Notes: generated by a model not told the origin, from the sequence alone. Positions 50,610 through 59,966 are shown, numbered from the stretch's first letter. The stretch: DNA of 64,000 bases from Actinomycetota bacterium (GCA_014360655.1 JACIXC010000006.1:1-64000); one strand, 5' to 3'. A program made the numbers and translations.

Positions 50610-51563
50610 TCAACGGAATTCCTCCGGCACCGTGCACAGCTCCTCGATGGAGTCGACGAGCAGGCGGAGCCTGGCCTCGTCCAGGAGGTAGACGCTGGCG
50701 CCTCCCACCGCGCCCAGTCTACCGGGAGCGACGCCGCCCTGCACGTCCACCACCGGGAAGGCGGCGAACTCCCGCGCCAGGCCGATGACCTCCTCCCGGG
50801 ATAAGTCGCTCTCCAGGGAGTCGAGGGCCACGCTGAGGAACCACGCGGCTCCCGGGTATGCCGCCATCTCCTTGCCCTTGTAGAGTATCTGCATTATGAG
50901 GCGCTGCTGCTGCCGCACCCTCTCCAGGTCACCCTGCGGGTAATTGCGCGACCTGGCCATGACCAGCGCCTGGTTTCCGTCCAGGAGGGAGCTCCCGGCC
51001 GGTATGTACCCCGTCTTGGGATCGGATATGGCCCTGTCCAGGGTGACCTGCACCCCGCCGAAGAGGTCGACCAGCCAGCGCAGCTCGTCGAAATCCAGCA
51101 CCAGGTAACGGTGGATGTCCATCCCCGTCACCTCCTCCACCGTGCGCACGGCGAGCCCGGCCCCGCCTACCGCGTAGGCTTCGTTGATCTTGCTGCGGCC
51201 GTGGCCGGGTATCTGCACGTAGGAGTCACGCGGGATGGAGAGGAGGCAGGTCTTCTTCCGGCTGCCGTCCACGTGGGCGATCATTATGACGTCGCTTCGC
51301 TCGTTGCCCTGTTGCGGCCTACCCATGCCGTGATCCAGCCCCAGGATGAGCACGTTCAAGGTACGCGACCCCAGGACCTCGCCGGGAGGGTAGAGGGGAG
51401 GTTCCTCCACGCCTGGGAAGGCCTCCCGGGGGATCTCGCCGCCGCTCTCCTCCCGCCACCAGGCGAGGGGGTCGATGAGGAGAAAGGAGCATGCCGCGGC
51501 GATGACGAGGGTCACGCACAGCGCGAGGACGCCCATCCCTTTTCTCTTCTTCCTCCCGGTCAT
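50610..51563 (-). CDS. LytR-CpsA-Psr (LCP) family cell-wall ligase
   Basis: A protein of 317 residues with one N-terminal transmembrane helix (about 9-31) and an extracellular LCP domain (about 67-250). Catalytic/phosphate-binding features: ERSDVIMIAHVD, LLSIPRDSYVQIPG, KINEAYAVGG, and RSRNYPQGDLERVRQQQ. LCP enzymes attach teichoic acid, arabinogalactan or capsule polymers to peptidoglycan. ATG has GAGGAGG 5 bases before it. It is followed by the PHP gene. The role fits other envelope genes in the window. Confidence 0.94.
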   Translation of the reverse strand: MTGRKKRKGMGVLALCVTLVIAAACSFLLIDPLAWWREESGGEIPREAFPGVEEPPLYPPGEVLGSRTLNVLILGLDHGMGRPQQGNERSDVIMIAHVDGSRKKTCLLSIPRDSYVQIPGHGRSKINEAYAVGGAGLAVRTVEEVTGMDIHRYLVLDFDELRWLVDLFGGVQVTLDRAISDPKTGYIPAGSSLLDGNQALVMARSRNYPQGDLERVRQQQRLIMQILYKGKEMAAYPGAAWFLSVALDSLESDLSREEVIGLAREFAAFPVVDVQGGVAPGRLGAVGGASVYLLDEARLRLLVDSIEELCTVPEEFR

Positions 51564-51755
51564 CGCGCCTCCTCGGCCTCTCCATCCTTGCCGGGTCTCA
51601 AGCCACGCATCTTATTTCTCACCCTCCTCCCCCATGTCCTTCCCCGGGCTCGGCCCTGCGCGGGCTTCCCGCGAGTGCGCGCGCCTGCGGGCTGCGTGTA
51701 TGATACCATCATCCCTGACAAGGTGGGCGACGAGGTCACTGGACGGGAGGGTACC

Positions 51756-52364
51756 TTGCTGGACTGGCTCCTTAACCTCGATTACACCCTGTTCACGTGG
51801 ATCAACGGCCTGGCGGGCCGGAATGTCGTCGCCGATTCCGCCATGAAGGCCTTCTGCAACGACCACCTGGTCCCCTTCACCATCGGTTTCCTGGCCCTGG
51901 TCATGATGTTGAAGGGGCGCGACAGGGAAGACGACCGCCGCAACATCGCCGCCGTGGTGCGCCTGTTCCTCACCGTGGCCCTCTCCGCGGCGCTCATGCA
52001 GCTGGTGATCACCCTCGTGCACCGTCCGCGGCCCTTCGTCGACCACCCCGTGAACCTGCTTTTCTACAGGCCCGTGGACTGGTCCTTCCCGAGCAACCCC
52101 GCCACCGCCACCTTCTCCTTCTTCTTCTCCGCCCTCCTCTCGGACCGGCGTTTCGGCTGGTGGTTCCTCCCCCCGGCCTTCCTCATGTCCTTCGCGCGCA
52201 TCTGGTGCGGCGTTCACTATCCCGGTGACGTGCTGGCGGGGATCCTGCTCGCCTTCGCCGCCGCCTACGCGGTGCACCGCCTCGATTTCCTCAGCCGCCC
52301 TTTCGTGTCCCTGGCCCAGGGCGTGGAGAGCAGGCTGCGCTCAGCGCTGAGCATGAGGGAGTGA
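51756..52364 (+). CDS. PAP2-fold membrane protein with altered active site
   Basis: A protein of 202 residues with about 5-6 helices. TTG start with GGGAGGG 6 bases upstream; a TATGAT at about 51700 may be its -10. The PAP2 core is clear from HRPRPF, SFPSNPATATF and ARIWCGVHYPGD. Compared with the catalytic motifs (KxxxxxxRP, PSGH, SRxxxxxHxxxD), the Lys position is Ile and the PSGH His is Pro. The C3 Arg, His and Asp are kept. Loss of the leaving-group His suggests weak or altered phosphatase activity. It is 3 bases from the next gene, so they are likely coupled. Confidence 0.85.
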   Translation: MLDWLLNLDYTLFTWINGLAGRNVVADSAMKAFCNDHLVPFTIGFLALVMMLKGRDREDDRRNIAAVVRLFLTVALSAALMQLVITLVHRPRPFVDHPVNLLFYRPVDWSFPSNPATATFSFFFSALLSDRRFGWWFLPPAFLMSFARIWCGVHYPGDVLAGILLAFAAAYAVHRLDFLSRPFVSLAQGVESRLRSALSMRE

Positions 52365-52367
52365 GGG

Positions 52368-53651
52368 ATGGAAGTCTTTCACGAGGACATCCTGGAGACC
52401 TTCCTCTTCTGTTTCCTGGCCTCGCTGGGGGTCATCCAGGTGATGGCGGCGAGGCGCGGGTGGCACGGGCTCTCCGTTTACGGGGGCCGCCTGCATAGGG
52501 GCGTGAATAACGCACTCGGCGCCGCGCTGCTCGTCTTCTCCTACGCCTGGTACTTCAGCGACCCCCTGCACCGCAACGTGCGCAACATCGAGGCTTTCAT
52601 GAGCCTGGTCTGCCTGCTGCTCGGGATACTGGCGGCCTGCGCCGCCACGGCCGTCCTGGCGTCCCTGAGCGAGTCGCTACGGAGGCGCTTGCGAGAGCGC
52701 GCCGGGGCGGGTGAAAGGCCCCGCGGGGATGCGGGGGTGCAGCCGCGGGAGCTTGCCCTGCCCGCCGCGAAGGTCCTGCTTTCCCCGGGATGGGAAAAAA
52801 TGGAACGCAAGGCCGTGGTCTTCGCCGAGGCGGGGAGAGGGGGCGAGAGGCTGGCGAGACGCCTGCTCCCCCACCTGGAACGCCATGCGGGATATATTTC
52901 CATTCACCCCCGGTGGCAGGGCGGGACGGCCGAGACGCATGGGCGGGGGGGTGGACCGGCGTTGCCGGAGATCCTGCGCGAGCTCGGGGAGCGGGGAGTG
53001 GAGGTACCGCCGGGCGCCGATCTCATCGGCCTCGGGTGGAGCGGCAACGCGCTGCTGCGGGAGCGCGGCCGCATCGAGGAAACATACCGGCCACGCCGCC
53101 TGCTCGCCGTCGCCCCGGTGGTGCCGGACCCCGAGCGCGCCATCCTGGGAGACTCCTTCCGCTCCGTTACCCCGTGGGACGCGCTGTGCCGCCTGGCGGG
53201 AGGAAGGCCCTGGAGGGAGGAGCCCTTCCGTGCCCTGCTGCGCCTGTGGGCTCCGCTCTTCCTGGCGTGTGTCGCCGCGGCCGTAGCGCTCACCACCGGG
53301 TTCGACATCCGGTGGAGCGTCCTGTCCGGCATCGCGGGTGGGAGCGTGGCCTCGCTCTGGTTGGCCTACTTCCCCGCCGCGCGCCGGGGCATCGTCGCCG
53401 GCGGGAAGGGCAGGGAGGAGAGGATGGTCCACGGCCTCTTCTGGGAGCACCTGCGCGGCGGGGGCTGCCCTCTCGAGGTGGTCGTCTGCGGGGACGACGC
53501 GCGCCTCTTCCGCGCGCGCCTTTCCTCGTGCGGCGCGTTGCGTGAAGCGCGGGACGGGTTGCGCTTTCACGTCCTGCCCGCTTCCCTGCGTGGCAAATTC
53601 TTCCTGGACCGCGAAGGAGTGCGCCGTCTCCTGGAACTGCTGGCGGAATAG
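52368..53651 (+). CDS. Membrane protein with degenerate alpha/beta-hydrolase-like region
   Basis: A protein of 427 residues. ATG follows the PAP2-like stop by 3 bases. Two to three N-terminal helices (about 10-30, 50-65, 75-100), a soluble region 105-280, then two helices (about 290-335) and a soluble C-terminus (about 345-427). The segment DLIGLGWSGNALL resembles the nucleophile elbow of alpha/beta hydrolases (GxSxx), and 'RRLLAVAPVVPD' the following strand. A His/Asp pair cannot be located with confidence. The family is not recognised. Operon position suggests a joint role with the PAP2-like protein in lipid-linked intermediates (inference). Confidence 0.75.
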   Translation: MEVFHEDILETFLFCFLASLGVIQVMAARRGWHGLSVYGGRLHRGVNNALGAALLVFSYAWYFSDPLHRNVRNIEAFMSLVCLLLGILAACAATAVLASLSESLRRRLRERAGAGERPRGDAGVQPRELALPAAKVLLSPGWEKMERKAVVFAEAGRGGERLARRLLPHLERHAGYISIHPRWQGGTAETHGRGGGPALPEILRELGERGVEVPPGADLIGLGWSGNALLRERGRIEETYRPRRLLAVAPVVPDPERAILGDSFRSVTPWDALCRLAGGRPWREEPFRALLRLWAPLFLACVAAAVALTTGFDIRWSVLSGIAGGSVASLWLAYFPAARRGIVAGGKGREERMVHGLFWEHLRGGGCPLEVVVCGDDARLFRARLSSCGALREARDGLRFHVLPASLRGKFFLDREGVRRLLELLAE

Positions 53652-53704
53652 CGCCCCCTGGTATGAAAATGTGCCCGGGGCGGGGTTGCGAGAGCGGGCG
53701 GGAG

Positions 53705-55078
53705 TCAACCGCGCCCCGCCACCATGACGTTCTCCACCGCAACCGTGGGAGCGCCCAGGCTCCCCTCGAAGGGCAGGACGCGCAGGTCCTCTCCCACCGC
53801 CACCGTGTCGCGCAGGAAATCGAGGGCCTTGCCGGCCAGGGTGATCTCCCGCAGGGGCTGGCGCAGCTCCCCCTTCTCGATGCGCAGGCCGAGGGCACCC
53901 AGCGAGATCTCCCCGCTCACCGGGTTAGCGCCGGCGTGCGCCCCCACCACCTGCAGGATCAGCACCCCGTCGTCCACCTGGCGGATGATGTCCTCCCGCC
54001 TGCCCCGCCCCGGCTCCAGGAGGAGGTTGCTGGCTCCCACGCGCGGCCTCTCGCGGAAGGAGGAACGGCTGGCGTTGCCGGTGCTCTCGACGCCTGAGCG
54101 GGAGGCGGTGTAGGTATTGTGCAGGTAACCCTGCAGCACGCCCTCCCGGATGAGTTCCTTGCGCCGCGTGGGCACCCCCTCGTCGTCGAAGGGAGAGGTG
54201 GAGGGGAGACCCGGGAGCGTGCCGTCGTCCACGAGGGTGACCAGGGGCGAGGCTATGGTTTCCCCCAGCCTGCCGGCAAGGAAGGAACGCCCCTTGAGCA
54301 CGGCTTCCGCCGAGATGGCGGACGCCAGCATGGCCAGGAATTCCGCGGCCACGAAGCTGTCCAGCACCAGGGTGGTGCGCCGCGAGGGCATGCTGCGCGA
54401 CCCCAGGAGGCTGAGGGCCATGTCCGAGGCCTCCGCCGCCACCGCGGCCGGGTCTAGGTCGGAAGGCTTCACGCCAGTGCCGAAGGAGAAGCCGGTCTGC
54501 GATTCCCCGCCCTCGACCGCTATGGGGAAGACGTAGCAGTGGCAGTGCGTGGAGCGGTAATGGCCGCACACCCCCAGCGTGTTGGCCACCGCCACGGTGG
54601 ATACGGAGTCCGCGAAGACCGCCGTTTCCACCCTGGCGATGCGCCCGTCGCGCGCCAGCGCGAGCTCCTCCAGGAGCAGGGCCATCTCCACCTTGCGCTC
54701 CGAGGCGGTCTCCTCCGTCTCGGGATGGTATATCCCCAGGTCCTCGGCGGGGTAATCGCCCGGCTCCGGCAGGCGGTTGTGCTCGTCCGGCTCGCTGAAG
54801 CGGGAGTTGGTCACCGCCTCCTCGACGGCCCGCCTCACGTCCTCCCACTCCAACCCGCTGCAGTACGCGTAGCCCAGGCGCCCCTCCCGCAGGGCCCTCA
54901 CCCCCACGCCGCGGGAGTGGGAGTAGCGCAGGCTCTCCACCTCACCGCCGTACGCCTTCACCGTTAGTCCCCTCTGCTCCTCGGCGTACAGCTCCAGGTC
55001 CACCCCCTTCCCCGCCAGGCGCCGTCCCGCCTCCAGCCATTCCCCGGCGAGATCCCGCAGACGCGAAGCGTCTTCCAT
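53705..55078 (-). CDS. tldE: TldE/PmbA-like subunit
   Basis: A protein of 457 residues, without the HExxxH zinc motif, as expected for the TldE/PmbA partner. Signatures: YGGEVESLRYSHSRGVGVR, YAYCSGLEWEDV, 'SFVAAEFLAMLASAISAEAVLKGRS', 'DDEGVPTRRKELIREGVLQGYLHNTYTAS' and 'GANPVSGEISLGALGLRIEKGE'. Together with TldD it forms a hollow heterodimeric peptidase that cleaves unfolded peptides and matures some RiPP precursors. ATG is one base after the tldD stop with GGAGGTGG upstream, so expression is coupled. Confidence 0.95.
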   Translation of the reverse strand: MEDASRLRDLAGEWLEAGRRLAGKGVDLELYAEEQRGLTVKAYGGEVESLRYSHSRGVGVRALREGRLGYAYCSGLEWEDVRRAVEEAVTNSRFSEPDEHNRLPEPGDYPAEDLGIYHPETEETASERKVEMALLLEELALARDGRIARVETAVFADSVSTVAVANTLGVCGHYRSTHCHCYVFPIAVEGGESQTGFSFGTGVKPSDLDPAAVAAEASDMALSLLGSRSMPSRRTTLVLDSFVAAEFLAMLASAISAEAVLKGRSFLAGRLGETIASPLVTLVDDGTLPGLPSTSPFDDEGVPTRRKELIREGVLQGYLHNTYTASRSGVESTGNASRSSFRERPRVGASNLLLEPGRGRREDIIRQVDDGVLILQVVGAHAGANPVSGEISLGALGLRIEKGELRQPLREITLAGKALDFLRDTVAVGEDLRVLPFEGSLGAPTVAVENVMVAGRG

Positions 55079-56485
55079 TCAGACCACCTCCGAGGTCCCG
55101 CCGACCACCATCTCCCTGACCCGCAGGGTGGGTTGCCCGGTACACACCGGCACCGCCTGCCCCTCCTTGCCGCACATTCCCGTGTCGAAATCCAGGTCGT
55201 CGGCCACGGCGTCGATGTCCGCGAGCACGCGCGGCCCGTTACCGATGAGGGTTGCGCCCTTCACCGCCTCGGCTACCTTTCCCTTCCTGATCATGTAACC
55301 CTCGGTGACGGCGAAGATGAAGTCCCCGGTGACCGGGTTGACTTCCCCGCCCCCCAGCTTGCGGGCGTAGAGCCCGAGGGGCGTGTCCGCGATGATGTCC
55401 TCGCGGCTCGTCCCGCCCGCCTCGATGTAGGTATTGGTCATGCGGGGGATGGGCACGAAGCGGTAGGACTGCCTGCGGCCGTTGCCGGTGGGGGCCGTCC
55501 CGTCCCGCAGCGAGCGCTTGCGGTCGTTGATGAAACCCATCAGCACCCCTTCCTCTATGAGGGGCGTGCGCGAGGCCCTCACGCCCTCGTCGTCGAAGCA
55601 GAATGAGCCCCAACGGTTGGTGAGGGTGGCGTCGTCATAGGCGTTGACCAGCCGCGAGGCCACCCTTTTCCCCAGCTTGTCCGCGAACACGGAGGCCTTT
55701 TTGTAGACGGCGTCCGCCTCCAGGCTGTGGCCGCAGGCCTCGTGGAAGAGGACGCCGCCGGTCCCGTTGGCGATGACCACGGTCATGGGGCCGGAGGGCG
55801 CCGGCCTGGCATCCAGCATGGTCAGCGCCTGCAGGGCGGCGGCTCTGCCCGTTTCCTCTGGTGGAAATCTCTGGAAGAGCTCATACCCGCCGAGCATGCC
55901 CGGGCTCTCGTGGCCGGTCTGGATCTCCCCGTCCCTGGCTGCCACCGCCTGCACCACCATGCGCACGCGCACCCGGTTGTCCTCCACCATCTCTCCCAGC
56001 GAGTTGGCGATGAACACCTCCTGGCGGGCGTCTCCCAGCATCACCACCACCTGGACGATGTGCGGTCCCGCCTCCCTTGCCGCCTGGTCGGCCCGGCGCA
56101 GGAGCTCTATCTTCTCCTCGCGCGCGTACGAGGCGATGTCCAGCAGCACCGGATGCTCCTCGCGGCGCGCCAGGGCGCGCAGGGGCTTTTCCAGGCCGAC
56201 CGTTTTTGCGCCCCCGTTGCGCGCCGACGCCGCGGCGACGAGGGCGGTTTCCTCGAGGGCCGCGGGGTCCAGGTCGTTGGTATAGGCGTAGGCCACCGAC
56301 TCGCCGCGTATCACGCGCACCCCCGCCCCCACCTCGCAGCCGGAGGCGTTATCCTCCACCCTGCCCTCCTCCAGGCGCAGGTTGTACACCGACCTGCGCT
56401 CGGCGAAGACCTCGGCGAAGTCGCCCCCCCGCGACAGGGCCCTGGCAAGCACCCGCCGCGCCGTTTCCCCGTCTATCATCGTCAT
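55079..56485 (-). CDS. tldD: TldD-like zinc peptidase subunit
   Basis: A protein of 468 residues. The zinc motif is HEACGHSLEAD (HExxxH), with the conserved FDDEGV, 'GFINDRKRS', 'RMTNTYIEAG', 'EVNPVTGDFIF', and 'GMCGKEGQAVPVCTGQP' ends. It provides the catalytic subunit to TldE. ATG at 56485 has GGAGGTGGCG; a GTG at 56518 overlapping the kinase stop is an alternative. No RiPP precursor is seen nearby. Operon: kinase, tldD, tldE. Confidence 0.95.
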   Translation of the reverse strand: MTMIDGETARRVLARALSRGGDFAEVFAERRSVYNLRLEEGRVEDNASGCEVGAGVRVIRGESVAYAYTNDLDPAALEETALVAAASARNGGAKTVGLEKPLRALARREEHPVLLDIASYAREEKIELLRRADQAAREAGPHIVQVVVMLGDARQEVFIANSLGEMVEDNRVRVRMVVQAVAARDGEIQTGHESPGMLGGYELFQRFPPEETGRAAALQALTMLDARPAPSGPMTVVIANGTGGVLFHEACGHSLEADAVYKKASVFADKLGKRVASRLVNAYDDATLTNRWGSFCFDDEGVRASRTPLIEEGVLMGFINDRKRSLRDGTAPTGNGRRQSYRFVPIPRMTNTYIEAGGTSREDIIADTPLGLYARKLGGGEVNPVTGDFIFAVTEGYMIRKGKVAEAVKGATLIGNGPRVLADIDAVADDLDFDTGMCGKEGQAVPVCTGQPTLRVREMVVGGTSEVV

Positions 56486-56514
56486 CGCCACCTCCGTGTT
56501 CCGTTGCGGCCGCG

Positions 56515-58842
56515 TCACGTCGCCAGGGGGATCTCGAAGGTGAAGACCGCCCCTCCGCCCGGTCTGTTCTCCGCCCAGATCCTTCCCCCGTGGGCCTCCA
56601 CCAGCTGGCGGCAGATGAAGAGCCCCAGCCCCACGCCGGCATAAGAGCGGCGCAGCGAGGCGTCCGCCTGGTAGAAACGGTCGAAGATGCGGTGCAGTTG
56701 CGCGGGGTCTATCCCGATGCCCTCGTCCATCACCTTCACCTGCACGCGGTCGTCCCCGACCAGCCCCTGTATGCGTATCTCCCCCTTCCCCCGGGAGAAC
56801 TTCACCGCGTTCGAGAGAAGGTTGGAGAGGACCTGCTCCAGGCGCCGCGCGTCGGCGACCACGGGGGGGAAATCCCGCGGGAAATCCACCACGAGGGGTT
56901 GTTCGGTCACCTTTCCCGCGTACTCCCCGGCCACCCTGCGCGCCAGGGCGGGAAGGTCCAGCACCTCCTTCTGCAGCCGTATCCTGCCCATCTCCAGGAG
57001 GGAGAGGTCGAGGAGGTCGTCCACCAGCGAGGAGAGGAAGCGGGTCCTCTCCATGATAACCCTCAGCGAGTGCAGTTCCTCGTCATAGGTCAGGCTCTCG
57101 TAGTAATCGTAGATGGTCTGGGCATGGCCGGCGATGAGGGAGAGCGGCTGCTTCAGCTCGTGCGTGACGGCCGATATGAAGTTGGACTTCATCTCGTCGA
57201 GGCTGCGCAGCTCGCGGTTGGCCCTCTCCAGCTCCTCCACGTGTGCCTGCAGTTCCCGGTAGAGAAGGGCGTTTTCCAGGGCGGTCCCCACCTCATCCGC
57301 CAGGGTCCCGAGGGTGCGTTTCATATCTTCCGGGAGCGGCCGCGCGTCCCCGGCGGCCAGGCAGAGGAGACCGAGCGTGCGGGTGGGCGAGCGGAGGGGG
57401 AGGGCCGCGAAAGAGCCGACGTCCCGTGGGATGCCGATCTCTCCCGCCACGCCCTGTGGCGCGTCAAGGATGGCCGCCTCGCCTTTCCTGGCAATTTCTC
57501 CCAGAAATCCCTCCTGCAGGCTGACGGTCTCGGGCATGTCCGCAGCCCTCTCCGCCGGGCAACGCCGGTAAAGCAGCCGCAGTGACTCCCCCGACAGCAG
57601 GTAACACCATCCTATCTCGTAAGCGGTGATGTCCATGCCGGCGCGCAGGGCCCTCTGCAGGATCTCCTCCGGCAGCATGGAGCGGCGCATGGAGGATATC
57701 ATCTCGTTCAGGATGCGCAGCTCCGCCGTCCTCTCTCGCACCTTTTCCTCCAGGGCCTGGTGGCTGCTCTGCAGGGCGTCCGCCATGCGGTTGAAGCCGG
57801 TCGCGAGGGCGCGCATCTCCTCGCTCCCGCCGATCTTGACGCGATAGGAAAGATCTCCCAGTCCCAGCTTCTCCGCTCCCCTCTGCAACCTCAGCAACGG
57901 GGCGGCGAGCCTCCCGGCCAGCAGGAAGGAGGCGAGCAGCGAGGCCAGGGCCAGTCCCAGCACGATGAGTACGATGCCGTTGCGCAGGGAGGCGAGGTCG
58001 GCGAAAGCCCGTTGCGCGTCCTCTTCCACCATCACTCCCCACCCCAGCTCGGGGATGAAACTATGGCTTCCCAGCACCCTCCTGCCCTCGTAGTTCAGGT
58101 ATTCGGAAACGCCGCTTTCCCCCGCGGTCGCGCGGCGCACCCCTTCCGTGTCCAGCGGGTTCCCCAGGAGTTCCAGCCCTGTTTCCTCGGCGGCGCGAGG
58201 CGGAAGGGTGAGAAGGCGCCCCTCCGCGTCGACGAGATAGACCTCGCCGGAGAGGCCCACGGAGAGGGAGGCGAGCTCGCCGCCCACTCCCTCCGGGGTG
58301 AGATCGCCCGCCAGGACGGCGATGACGTTCCCGCCGGCGGAGATGGGAGCGCCCACGGTCATCAGGATCTCCTCCTGCGGGGGGTCGCCCACGCGTCGGA
58401 AGGGGACGATGCCCGTCTCTCCCGGCGCGAGGCCCGCCAGCCCCTCCTCCGCCCTTCCCCGGTAGGCGGGGTCGGTGCTCGCGAGGAAGATGCCGTTGGG
58501 CAGGAAGACGTTCAGGCGCCTGAAACCGGGCACCTTCACCTCTGCCTGTTCGAGCGCGGACCTGAGGCTCTCGGGGCGCGAACCCTCCATGTACAGCCTG
58601 CCGGCGACCTCCGCCAGGACCTGCATCTCGCGCCGCAGGGTGGGGATCCACACCTTCTCGATGACCTCCCGCACGTCCTGCCCGATGTTGGCGAGGTTGC
58701 GCGAGACCTGGTCCCTGACCAGGGAGCGGGCGATGTAATAGGAGGCGCCTCCCACCGAGAACCCGGCCAGGGTGCTGATGAGGAGGAGGGCGAGGAAGGT
58801 CCTCCCCTTCAGGCCCCCGAAGATCCTGGCGAGAAAGCGCAT
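56515..58842 (-). CDS. Multidomain sensor histidine kinase (dCACHE-HAMP-GAF)
   Basis: A protein of 775 residues: TM1 (about 15-37), extracellular double-CACHE-like sensor (about 40-285; VFLPNGIFLASTDPAYRG, 'ILMTVGAPIS', 'VYLVDAEGRLL'), TM2 (about 288-312), HAMP (about 312-365), coiled coil, GAF (about 390-540), HisKA with His561 (AVTHELKQPL), and HATPase (NLLSNAVKF, DEGIGID, YAGVGLGLFI). ATG has AGAGGACAGGG upstream. No response regulator is adjacent, so it is an orphan. It is followed by tldD. CACHE domains bind small extracellular ligands such as amino acids or carboxylates. Confidence 0.94.
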   Translation of the reverse strand: MRFLARIFGGLKGRTFLALLLISTLAGFSVGGASYYIARSLVRDQVSRNLANIGQDVREVIEKVWIPTLRREMQVLAEVAGRLYMEGSRPESLRSALEQAEVKVPGFRRLNVFLPNGIFLASTDPAYRGRAEEGLAGLAPGETGIVPFRRVGDPPQEEILMTVGAPISAGGNVIAVLAGDLTPEGVGGELASLSVGLSGEVYLVDAEGRLLTLPPRAAEETGLELLGNPLDTEGVRRATAGESGVSEYLNYEGRRVLGSHSFIPELGWGVMVEEDAQRAFADLASLRNGIVLIVLGLALASLLASFLLAGRLAAPLLRLQRGAEKLGLGDLSYRVKIGGSEEMRALATGFNRMADALQSSHQALEEKVRERTAELRILNEMISSMRRSMLPEEILQRALRAGMDITAYEIGWCYLLSGESLRLLYRRCPAERAADMPETVSLQEGFLGEIARKGEAAILDAPQGVAGEIGIPRDVGSFAALPLRSPTRTLGLLCLAAGDARPLPEDMKRTLGTLADEVGTALENALLYRELQAHVEELERANRELRSLDEMKSNFISAVTHELKQPLSLIAGHAQTIYDYYESLTYDEELHSLRVIMERTRFLSSLVDDLLDLSLLEMGRIRLQKEVLDLPALARRVAGEYAGKVTEQPLVVDFPRDFPPVVADARRLEQVLSNLLSNAVKFSRGKGEIRIQGLVGDDRVQVKVMDEGIGIDPAQLHRIFDRFYQADASLRRSYAGVGLGLFICRQLVEAHGGRIWAENRPGGGAVFTFEIPLAT

Positions 58843-59234
58843 CCCTGTCCTCTTCCGACGGCTGCGGTTTCGTCAAGTCGATTATAATGCAACTCGCGCA
58901 CCCATGAACGATGCCGCCCCCTTGCCCGGACCCTTGACCCGCTCGCCCGCCCGTGATCGGGAGGCGCGGCGGCGCTCACCCGCCACGCTCACCCGCCACG
59001 CTTGCGGGCTCCCTTTCCCTGCAATAAGGTGGAGGGGTGGGGGTTGAGGACCGGGAGGGGAAGGGGGGTGAAAGGTCTCCAGGGCGGCTGTCGATGCGGC
59101 TTGCCGTACACCTTCCCTGACGCCGGGTGTGGCGAGGGGGGTGAAGGGGAGCACGCGCGGGGTCCGCGGGCGGCATCTCTCGCCCGTGCGCACGGCTCCC
59201 CCGTGCGGGGTTTCACGGGTCCGTAGGGGTGATG
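58843..59234. other. Divergent intergenic region with G-rich tract
   Basis: About 390 bases without gene. Contains the -10 of the kinase gene (58881-58886), two copies of GCTCACCCGCCAC near 58973-59000, and a plus-strand G-run cluster at 59031-59077 (GGGGTGGGGG...GGGAGGGGAAGGGGGG) that could fold as a G-quadruplex. Confidence 0.45.
58881..58886 (-). promoter_or_regulatory. -10 box of the histidine kinase gene
   Basis: GCATTATAATCGAC on the minus strand gives TATAAT about 40 bases upstream of the ATG at 58842. No clear -35 is seen. Confidence 0.45.
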
Positions 59235-59966
59235 ATGGGCTTGGCCGAGCTGCGGGTAGGCACTTCGGGGTGGCATTACCAGCACTGGAAGGGCCTTTTT
59301 TACCCTCCCGGCCTCGGCAGCGGCGAATGGCTCTCTTTCTACGCCGAGCATTTCGACACCGTTGAGATAAACAACTCCTTCTACCGCCTGCCGTCGCGCG
59401 AGACCTTCGTTTCCTGGCGTGAGAGCACCCCCGGAGGGTTCACCTTCGCCGTCAAGGCGAACCGCTTTATCACGCACGTGAAGAGGCTCAGGGACCCGCA
59501 TGAGCCGCTCGCGCGCTTCCTGCGGAGCGCCGCCGCCCTGGAGGGGAAACTGGGACCCATTCTCTTCCAGCTGCCCCCGCGCTGGAAGGCGGCGCCGGAA
59601 AGGTTGCGGGACTTCGTGCGCTCGCTGCCTCCGGGGCACCGTTACGCGTTCGAGTTCCGCGATCCCTCCTGGTTTGTGCCCGAGATATACCGCATCCTCG
59701 CGGAGGCGAACTGCGCCCTCTGCGCCGCCAGCTCCCCCTCCTTCCCGGAGGTGCGTCGCGCCACCGCCGATTTCGCCTTTCTGCGTTTCCACGGCGGCAG
59801 GGTCCTTTACGGGTCCAAGTACTCGCGCGAGGAGTTGGGGGAATGGGCCTCCTACGCCCGCCGCCTGCTGCGCGAGGGGCGGGACGTCTACGCCTATTTC
59901 AACAACGACGCGTACGGCTACGCCCTGGAGGACGCCCGCCTCTTCCTCCGCCTCCTGCGGGCGTGA
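59235..59966 (+). CDS. DUF72 (YecE-like) TIM-barrel protein
   Basis: A protein of 243 residues. Family marks: VGTSGWHYQHWKGLFYP near the start, HFDTVEINNSFYRLPS, FTFAVKANRFITHVKRL, 'ILFQLPPRWK', 'YAFEFRDPSW' and C-terminal 'VYAYFNNDAYGYALEDA'. DUF72 proteins have a TIM-barrel fold related to endonuclease IV and their activity is unknown. Three successive start codons occur (59229 GTG, 59232 ATG, 59235 ATG). The last fits the AGGGG site best. Alone on its strand. Confidence 0.94.
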   Translation: MGLAELRVGTSGWHYQHWKGLFYPPGLGSGEWLSFYAEHFDTVEINNSFYRLPSRETFVSWRESTPGGFTFAVKANRFITHVKRLRDPHEPLARFLRSAAALEGKLGPILFQLPPRWKAAPERLRDFVRSLPPGHRYAFEFRDPSWFVPEIYRILAEANCALCAASSPSFPEVRRATADFAFLRFHGGRVLYGSKYSREELGEWASYARRLLREGRDVYAYFNNDAYGYALEDARLFLRLLRA

